Shown here in pieces: positions 54,408-60,067 of a stretch of DNA of 60,067 bases (its first letter is position 1; each line of letters starts with the position of its first letter). The translations under genes and the position numbers were made by a program. The notes under the pieces were generated by a model, which was not told where the DNA came from, made no database searches, and saw nothing but the letters and a program-made list of their open reading frames with translations. The DNA comes from an uncultured Eubacteriales bacterium (GTDB lineage: Bacteria; Bacillota; Clostridia; Oscillospirales; Acutalibacteraceae): assembly GCA_949299505.1 (NCBI GenBank), contig CASGAS010000012.1, positions 1 to 60,067 on the forward strand, read 5' to 3'.

Positions 54408-54445
54408 GACGCGCCTCCTTCGTCAAAATCTTCACGCTGCACCCC

Positions 54446-54474
54446 ATTTTACACGAAACCCGGTCAAAGCACAA
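54446..54474 (-). promoter_or_regulatory. Probable promoter of the LCP gene
   Basis: TTGTGC (54474-54469), 17-nt spacer, TAAAAT (54451-54446) on the minus strand, about 35 nt before the ATG. Confidence 0.6.
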
Positions 54475-54494
54475 TGTTTTTTTGCAAAATGGTG

Positions 54495-54523
54495 TGGAAA
54501 TCGCGCCGAAAATATGCTATACT
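54495..54523 (+). promoter_or_regulatory. Probable promoter of aspS
   Basis: TGGAAA (54495-54500), 17-nt spacer, TATACT (54518-54523). The -10 is good, the -35 weak. The leader of about 65 nt holds a GCAACGG/CCGTTGC hairpin (54543-54569), too short for a T-box. Confidence 0.55.
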
Positions 54524-54595
54524 TTTGAAACTATGAAAAATTGCAACGGATTTGCAACGAAACCGTTGCTTCTTCCAAAAGGACGTGGACGAACT

Positions 54596-56344
54596 ATGGC
54601 ATACAGAACGCACAACTGCGGGGAGCTGACGCTCTCGGACCTCGACAAGACCGTCCGTCTTGCCGGGTGGGTGGACACCATCCGCGACCACGGCGGCGTG
54701 GCGTTTGTCGACCTGCGCGACCAGTACGGCGTGACGCAGACCGTGTTTCACGACGAAGCGCAGCTTGCGCGCCTGCACAAGGAAAGCGTCGTTTCGGTGA
54801 CGGGCAAGGTTGTCCGGCGCGACGAAGAGACCGTCAACCCGAAAATCCCGACCGGGCAGCTGGAGGTGCACGTCGAGTCGCTTACGGTGCTCGGCGCGTG
54901 CGAAAACACCCTGCCCTTTGAGGTCGCCGACTCGACCGCCACGCGTGAGGACGTGCGGCTTCAGTACCGCTTTTTGGACCTGCGCAACCCCAAGGTGCAC
55001 GAAAATATCCTGTTCCGCTCGCAGGTCGTCCGCTTTCTGCGTGAAAAGATGGAGTCGCTCGGCTTCCCGGAAATCAACACCCCCATCCTCACCTGCTCGT
55101 CGCCGGAGGGCGCGCGGGACTATATCATCCCCTCGAGAAAGCATGAGGGCAAGTTTTACGCCCTGCCCCAGGCGCCGCAGCAGTTCAAGCAGCTTCTGAT
55201 GGTCTCGGGCTTTGACAAATATTTCCAAATCGCCCCCTGCTTCCGCGACGAGGACGCGCGCGCCGACCGTTCGCCCGGCGAATTTTACCAGCTCGACTTT
55301 GAAATGGCGTTCGCCACGCAGGAGGACGTGTTCGCCGTCGCCGAGGACGTGCTGCACGATACGTTTGCGAAATTCGGCGGCGGAAAGCCCGTTTCCCCCG
55401 CGCCGTTTCTGCGCATCCCCTACAAGGAGGCCATGCTGCGCTTCGGCACCGACAAGCCGGATTTGCGCAACCCGCTTCGCATTGTCGATTTGAGCGAGTT
55501 CTTCGCCGACGTGGACTTCAAGCCCTTTAAGGGCCGCCCGGTGCGCGGCATTGTCGCCCCGGCGGGGAAGCAGAGCAAGTCGTTCTTTGAAAAAATGCTC
55601 GCCTTCGCCGAATCCATCGGCATGAAGGGGCTCGGGTACCTGACGGTGCTCGAGGACGGGTCTTACAAGGGCCCCATTGCGAAATTCCTTTCCGACGATA
55701 AGCAGCAGACGCTCAAGGCGGACCTGGGTCTTCGGCCCGACGACACGCTGTTCTTCATTTCCGACGCGCCGAAGGTCGTCGACACGCTTGCCGGGCAGAT
55801 TCGCACGGCGTTGGGCGAACGGCTCGGGCTTATTGACAAGGACCGCTTCGAGCTGTGCTTTATTACCGATTTCCCGATGTACGAGCGCGACGAGGACGGC
55901 AAGCTCATTTTCACGCACAACCCGTTCTCGATGCCCCAGGGCGAGCTCGAGGCGCTGGAGACGCAGGACCCGCTCGACATTCTCGCCTACCAGTACGACA
56001 TCGTCTGCAACGGCGTCGAGCTCTCCTCCGGCGCGGTGCGCAACCACCGTCCCGACGTGATGCTCAAGGCGTTCGCGTTGGCGGGCTATTCGGCCGAGGA
56101 GGTCGAACGCCGCTTCGGGGCGCTGTTTAAGGCGTTCCACTACGGCGCGCCACCGCACGCGGGCATGGCGCCGGGCGTCGACCGGATGCTCATGCTCTTA
56201 AAGGGCGAGGAAAATATCCGCGAGGTCATTGCGTTCCCGATGAACGCGAACGCCCAGGATTTGCTGCTGGGCGCGCCGAACACCGTTTCCGAGCAGCAGC
56301 TGCGCGAGGTGCACATCAAGCTGCGCCGACCCGTCCAGGTGTAA
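54596..56344 (+). CDS. aspS: Aspartyl-tRNA synthetase
   Basis: 582-residue bacterial-type class II synthetase. The N-terminal OB fold binds the anticodon (LAGWVDTIRDHGGVAFVDLR). The catalytic core has motif 2 FRDEDARADRSPGEFYQLD, the GAD insertion domain (about 290-420), and motif 3 GMAPGVDRMLMLL near the end. ATG at 54596 matches the family N-terminus (AYRTHNCGELTLSD); an in-frame extension to 54482 crosses the promoter. No hisS is adjacent, unlike many Firmicutes. gatCAB is not in the window, so discriminating behaviour cannot be judged. Confidence 0.97.
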   Translation: MAYRTHNCGELTLSDLDKTVRLAGWVDTIRDHGGVAFVDLRDQYGVTQTVFHDEAQLARLHKESVVSVTGKVVRRDEETVNPKIPTGQLEVHVESLTVLGACENTLPFEVADSTATREDVRLQYRFLDLRNPKVHENILFRSQVVRFLREKMESLGFPEINTPILTCSSPEGARDYIIPSRKHEGKFYALPQAPQQFKQLLMVSGFDKYFQIAPCFRDEDARADRSPGEFYQLDFEMAFATQEDVFAVAEDVLHDTFAKFGGGKPVSPAPFLRIPYKEAMLRFGTDKPDLRNPLRIVDLSEFFADVDFKPFKGRPVRGIVAPAGKQSKSFFEKMLAFAESIGMKGLGYLTVLEDGSYKGPIAKFLSDDKQQTLKADLGLRPDDTLFFISDAPKVVDTLAGQIRTALGERLGLIDKDRFELCFITDFPMYERDEDGKLIFTHNPFSMPQGELEALETQDPLDILAYQYDIVCNGVELSSGAVRNHRPDVMLKAFALAGYSAEEVERRFGALFKAFHYGAPPHAGMAPGVDRMLMLLKGEENIREVIAFPMNANAQDLLLGAPNTVSEQQLREVHIKLRRPVQV

Positions 56345-56456
56345 GAGGCGGCGTGCGCGGGGCACACCCCCCGGCGGCAAGGAAAAGAAAAACGCCCCCT
56401 GCGCGTTCCGGCATTGAACACGCCTCTGGTTTCTGTATTCTGAAAGGAGTTTCCTT

Positions 56457-57890
56457 ATGGCAAAAGACGTTTACGAAAGCCCGCTGAATTCCCGCTACGC
56501 GAGCCGCGAAATGAAATACATCTTTTCGCCGGACTGCAAGTTCCGCACCTGGCGGCGGCTCTGGATTGCCCTGGCCGAAAGCGAGCAGGAGCTGGGGCTG
56601 CCGATTACCGACGAGCAAATCGCCGAGCTTAAGGCGCACGCCGACGACATCAACTACGCCGACGCCGAAGCGCGCGAGCGTCTGGTGCGCCACGACGTGA
56701 TGAGCCACGTTTACGCCTACGGCTTACAGTGCCCCAAGGCGAAGGGCATCATCCACTGGGGCGCGACGTCCTGCTATGTCGGCGACAACACCGACGTCAT
56801 TCTGATGACCGAGGGCTTAAAGCTGCTGCGCAAAAAGATGGTCAACCTCATAGACGCGCTCGCGAAGTTCGCCGACGCGTACAAGGCCATGCCCTGCCTT
56901 GCCTTTACGCATTTCCAGCCGGCGCAGCCCACGACCGTCGGCAAGCGCGCAAGCCTTTGGCTGATGGACCTTTTGATGGACTTTTCCGCGCTGGAGTTCC
57001 AGCTGTCGCAGATGCGGCTTCTCGGCTCAAAGGGCACGACGGGCACGCAGGCGAGCTTTATGGAGCTGTTTGAGGGCGACGGCGAAAAGTGCGTGGCGCT
57101 CGACAAAAAGATTGCCGAAAAAATGGGCTTTTCGGGCGTGTTCCCGGTGTCGGGGCAGACCTACCCGCGCAAGCTTGACAGCCAGGTGCTTTACGTTTTG
57201 TCGGGGATTGCGCAGTCGGCGCACAAATTCTCCAACGACCTGCGGCTTTTGCAGCACCTCAAGGAAATCGAGGAGCCGTTCGAGGAAAACCAGATCGGCT
57301 CGTCCGCCATGGCGTATAAGCGCAACCCCATGCGCTCGGAGCGCATCGCGTCTTTGGCGCGGTACGTCATTGCCGACGCGACGAACCCGGCCGTGACGGC
57401 GGCGACGCAGTGGTTCGAGCGCACGCTCGACGATTCGGCGAACAAGCGCATTTCGGTGCCGGAGGCGTTCCTTGCGACGGACGCGATTTTGGAGCTGTAC
57501 ATCAACATCGTTTCGGGGCTTGTCGTGTACCCGAAGATGATTGAAAACCGCCTGTGGGCGGAGCTGCCGTTCATGGCGACCGAAAACATCCTGATGGAGG
57601 CCGTCAAAAAGGGCGGCGACCGCCAGGAGCTGCACGAACGCATCCGCAGGCACTCGATGGCGGCGGGCGCGGTCGTCAAGACCGAGGGGAAGCCCAACGA
57701 CCTTTTGGAGCGCATTGCCGCCGACGACGCGTTCGGCCTGACGCTTGAAGAGCTGCGCGCGCAGCTTCGCCCCGAGAACTTCGTCGGCCGCGCGCCCGAG
57801 CAGGTCGAGCAGTTTTTGAAAAACGACGTGCGTCCCATTCTCGAGCGGTACCGCGACGAGCTGGGGCTGACGGTCGAAATCAAAGTCTGA
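56457..57890 (+). CDS. purB: Adenylosuccinate lyase
   Basis: 477 residues of the fumarase/aspartase superfamily. It has the TSCYVGDNTD region, THFQPAQPTTVGKR with the catalytic histidine, and the signature SSAMAYKRNPMRSE. It acts twice in purine synthesis (SAICAR and adenylosuccinate cleavage). ATG at 56457 follows AAAGGAG by 7 nt. 112 bp after aspS. Confidence 0.97.
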   Translation: MAKDVYESPLNSRYASREMKYIFSPDCKFRTWRRLWIALAESEQELGLPITDEQIAELKAHADDINYADAEARERLVRHDVMSHVYAYGLQCPKAKGIIHWGATSCYVGDNTDVILMTEGLKLLRKKMVNLIDALAKFADAYKAMPCLAFTHFQPAQPTTVGKRASLWLMDLLMDFSALEFQLSQMRLLGSKGTTGTQASFMELFEGDGEKCVALDKKIAEKMGFSGVFPVSGQTYPRKLDSQVLYVLSGIAQSAHKFSNDLRLLQHLKEIEEPFEENQIGSSAMAYKRNPMRSERIASLARYVIADATNPAVTAATQWFERTLDDSANKRISVPEAFLATDAILELYINIVSGLVVYPKMIENRLWAELPFMATENILMEAVKKGGDRQELHERIRRHSMAAGAVVKTEGKPNDLLERIAADDAFGLTLEELRAQLRPENFVGRAPEQVEQFLKNDVRPILERYRDELGLTVEIKV

Positions 57891-57916
57891 CCTTTTCTTT
57901 GGAAAGAGGGTTTTTT

Positions 57917-58879
57917 ATGCAAATCACCGGTTCGCACTGCCCGGTCTGCTCGGCGGCGTTCACGGAACGCGACGACGTCGTTTTCTGCCCGGTCTGCGGT
58001 ACGCCGCACCACCGCGCCTGTTACGAAAGCGTGGGGCGCTGTGCGAATGAGAGCCGCCACGCCGACGGGTATGTCTGGACGCCGGACGCGCCCGCGCCGG
58101 AACCGCCCGCCGCGCAGAACACGCAGAACGCGGACGCAAACGCAGCGCGCACGACCTTTTGCCCGCGCTGCGGGGCCGAAAACCCCGCGCAGGAGCCGGT
58201 CTGCCTGCAGTGCGGCGAACGGCTGTACCATTCGGACATGCAGCCGCCCTATGCCGCGCCGCAGCAGACGGTGCAAATCCGGCCCGACGAGCCGCTTTGC
58301 GGCGGGACGGTCGACGAAACGGCGGCGTTCGTGCGCTTTTCGGCGCAGCGGTACATCCCGAAGTTTTACAAGCGGGAAAAGACGGGCAAAAAGGTTTCGT
58401 TCAACTGGGCGGCGTTCTTCTTTACCCCCTACTGGTTCTTTTACCGCAAGGTCTATCTTGCGGGCGGGATTTTTCTGGTTTTGCAGCTGCTTTTGAGCCT
58501 GTGCACGGCGACGCCGCATTTCCAGGGGCTGTTCGGCGCGCTGTACGACGCGCAGCTGCAGTTTTTGGAGGGCGCCATTTCCGAAGCCGCCTATCTGGCC
58601 GCGGCGAAAAGCCTGTATACCGCGCCGGAATTCCTGCTGTTTCTCATCGGCTCTTTGGCGCTGCACCTTGCCGCCGCCTTTTCGGCCGACACGCTGTATT
58701 ACCGGCGCGTCACGCGCGAGCTTTCCGCCATTCACGCGCAAAGCGACGCCCCCGAAGCGATGCGGCTCATGTTTTTGCGGCGCGGCGGCACGTCGGCGCT
58801 CTTTTGCGCGGCGTCCATGGTCATTTTGTATGTCCTTGAGCAGGTCGCCGGGGTTGCATTTTTCACGCTGTTGTCGTAA
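57917..58879 (+). CDS. RING-like zinc finger / DUF2628-type membrane protein
   Basis: 320 residues. The N-terminal prokaryotic RING-like finger has Cys8, Cys11, Cys24, Cys27, a His pair at 31-32, Cys35 and Cys42. A second ribbon (CPRCGAENPAQEPVCLQC) lies near residue 80. A cytoplasmic stretch leads to FYKREKTGKKVSFNWAAFFF, an aromatic motif like that of DUF2628 proteins, and about three membrane segments. ATG at 57917 follows GGAAAGAGGG; an in-frame TTG at 57899 overlaps that site. It lies 26 bp after purB and 43 bp before galU. The role is unknown; metal-dependent protein binding at the membrane is only a guess. Confidence 0.82.
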   Translation: MQITGSHCPVCSAAFTERDDVVFCPVCGTPHHRACYESVGRCANESRHADGYVWTPDAPAPEPPAAQNTQNADANAARTTFCPRCGAENPAQEPVCLQCGERLYHSDMQPPYAAPQQTVQIRPDEPLCGGTVDETAAFVRFSAQRYIPKFYKREKTGKKVSFNWAAFFFTPYWFFYRKVYLAGGIFLVLQLLLSLCTATPHFQGLFGALYDAQLQFLEGAISEAAYLAAAKSLYTAPEFLLFLIGSLALHLAAAFSADTLYYRRVTRELSAIHAQSDAPEAMRLMFLRRGGTSALFCAASMVILYVLEQVAGVAFFTLLS

Positions 58880-58922
58880 AATAAAGCTATACGCAGAATC
58901 TTTTTCAAAATGAGGAGTCGCC

Positions 58923-59798
58923 ATGAAAGTTACAAAAGCCGTCATTCCCGCCGCGGGTCTTGGCACGCGCGTGCTGCCCGCCTCTAAGGCCGTCCCGAAG
59001 GAAATGCTCAATATCGTGGACAAGCCCGCCATTCAGTACATTGTGGAGGAAGCCGTCGCCGCCGGCATTACGGACATTCTGATTGTCACGAACCGCGGCA
59101 AGGGCGTTATTGAGGACCACTTCGACCATTCCTTTGAGCTGGAAGCAAAGCTCAAGGGCAACCCGTCGAAGGCGAAGATTCTCGAGGAGGTCGAGGCCTG
59201 CGCGAATCTGGCGAACATCTACTACGTCCGCCAAAAGGAGACCAAGGGCCTTGGCCACGCGGTGCTGTGCGCCAAGAGCTTCGTCGGCAACGAGCCGTTC
59301 GCCGTCATGTACGGCGACGACGTCATCATCTCCGAGGACCCGGTCGTCGGGCAGCTTTGCCGCGCGTATGAAAAGTACGGCTGCGGCGTGGTCGGCGTCA
59401 AGGAGGTCCCGCGCAAGGACGTCCCGAAGTACTGCACACTCGACGTGACCCCCTTGGAGGAGCGCGTCATGCAGGTGCACAACATCATCGAAAAGCCCAC
59501 GCCCGAGCAGATTATGTCCTGCTATTCGATTTTGGGCCGCGTCGTCATGCCGCCGGAAATTTTCGACCTGATTGAAAAGACCCCGGCCGACCCGAAGAGC
59601 GGCGAGGTGTATTTCACCGACGCGATGCTCGACCTGGCGCGCCGCGGGAAATTAAACGCCGTCGATTTCGTCGGCACGCGCTACGATATGGGCAACAAGC
59701 TCGGCATCATGCAGGCGAACTGCGAGGTCGCCCTGCAGCACCCCGAAATCGGCGCGGACTTCAAGGCGTACTTAAAGCAGCTGGCCGCCACGCTGTAA
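58923..59798 (+). CDS. galU: UTP-glucose-1-phosphate uridylyltransferase
   Basis: 291 residues. The nucleotidyltransferase fold begins VIPAAGLGTRVLPASKAVPKE. VDKPAIQYIVEEAV, GLGHAVLCAK and the MYGDDVI metal region follow, then IEKPTPE. It makes UDP-glucose for cell-surface glycans, which fits with the Wzz/BY-kinase and LCP genes elsewhere in the window. ATG at 58923 has GAGGAG. It ends at a strong terminator. Confidence 0.97.
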   Translation: MKVTKAVIPAAGLGTRVLPASKAVPKEMLNIVDKPAIQYIVEEAVAAGITDILIVTNRGKGVIEDHFDHSFELEAKLKGNPSKAKILEEVEACANLANIYYVRQKETKGLGHAVLCAKSFVGNEPFAVMYGDDVIISEDPVVGQLCRAYEKYGCGVVGVKEVPRKDVPKYCTLDVTPLEERVMQVHNIIEKPTPEQIMSCYSILGRVVMPPEIFDLIEKTPADPKSGEVYFTDAMLDLARRGKLNAVDFVGTRYDMGNKLGIMQANCEVALQHPEIGADFKAYLKQLAATL

Positions 59799-59888
59799 GC
59801 GGCGGATACGTTTGCGCGGCCGGCTGCTTACAGGCTGCCGCCGCGTGCTTGCGGCCGGGGAAACCCAACAGCCGGGAAACGGAATACA

Positions 59889-59925
59889 ACGGGCCGGGAA
59901 GGATACCCTTCCCGGCCCGTTTTTT
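59889..59925 (+). terminator. Intrinsic terminator after galU
   Basis: Perfect 14-bp stem ACGGGCCGGGAAGG/CCTTCCCGGCCCGT with an ATAC loop and TTTTTT after it. About 90 bp beyond the galU stop. Confidence 0.95.
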
Positions 59926-59942
59926 GTTGTCGCCTGTTCTGC

Positions 59943-60067
59943 GATACGGCGGGGCAAGCTCGCGCCCTAAAACCGGCTTTGGCAAGAACGATGTCCCGGC
60001 TGTGATGAAAATAAAAATCAGATATAACCGTTCCTTCCTCTGACGAGGGAGGTGGGTTTTGCCGCAG
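59943..60067 (+). repeat. Mosaic multi-hairpin intergenic repeat, copy E (cut by the window end)
   Basis: GGGGCAAGCTCGCGCC, GGCAAGAACGATGTCCCGG and CCTTCCTCTGACGAGGGAGG match the left part of copy A in order and orientation. It continues beyond the window. Confidence 0.75.

Noticed and set aside
54524..54595. T-box leader for aspS
   Set aside because: About 70 nt with one small hairpin and no terminator; T-box leaders are far longer.
56414..56441. Possible promoter TTGAAC-N16-TATTCT upstream of purB
   Set aside because: The start point would fall inside the purB Shine-Dalgarno sequence, leaving no leader.

Overview
The window reads as one continuous piece of a high-GC, low-branching Firmicute chromosome, most likely an uncultured or gut Oscillospiraceae/Ruminococcaceae-type clostridium. 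The evidence is the dprA-topA-trmFO order, the plsX-rnc-smc-ftsY block, strong AGGAGG-type ribosome sites, a CIRCE-controlled hrcA-grpE-dnaK-dnaJ operon, an infC operon with a terminator in its leader, a complete S10-spc-alpha ribosomal operon, and a SpoIIQ-type sporulation gene behind an exact sigma-F/G type promoter. The genus assignment is inference. Nearly everything is on the minus strand; only 16990-17706 and 54596-59798 are read on the plus strand.

Layout. 1-12102: rdgB (partial), ftsY, smc, rnc, plsX, trmFO, topA, dprA and a SPOUT rRNA methylase, tightly coupled. 12186-13481: infC-rpmI-rplT with its own promoter, leader terminator and a non-AUG (AUC) infC start. 13501-16931: aminotransferase, rsmA and a cytoplasmic sialidase-like protein. 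16942-18062: the sporulation M23 gene, a 280-bp inverted-repeat element and a bidirectional terminator. 18071-19628: a fused Wzz/BY-type tyrosine kinase. 19668-25624: metG-tatD followed by a translationally coupled four-gene cassette (HprK-like kinase, PqqD-like protein, S26-type peptidase, ABC exporter). 25621-27272: aroQ and an AroE-AroK fusion. 27833-32709: the heat-shock operon. 33482-49512: the 32-gene ribosomal protein operon from rpsJ to rplQ, including secY, adk, map, infA and rpoA. 50149-54474: a zinc-ribbon membrane protein, a GH51 arabinofuranosidase and an LCP cell-wall ligase. 54495-59925: aspS, purB, a RING-like/DUF2628 membrane protein and galU.

The larger operon boundaries carry a dispersed, mosaic, multi-hairpin repeat (copies near 27361, 33086, 49832, 52731 and 59943), in one case flanked by inverted arrays of 7-bp repeats. 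No tRNA, rRNA, CRISPR array, transposase or phage gene was seen.

The most promising candidates for something undescribed are (i) the HprK-like kinase/PqqD/S26 peptidase/ABC exporter cassette, which has the parts of a peptide-modification and export pathway but no visible precursor or core modifying enzyme, (ii) the mosaic hairpin repeat family with its heptad arrays, and (iii) secY, whose conserved N-terminus can only be reached from a CUG codon just after an extended Shine-Dalgarno sequence inside rplO.
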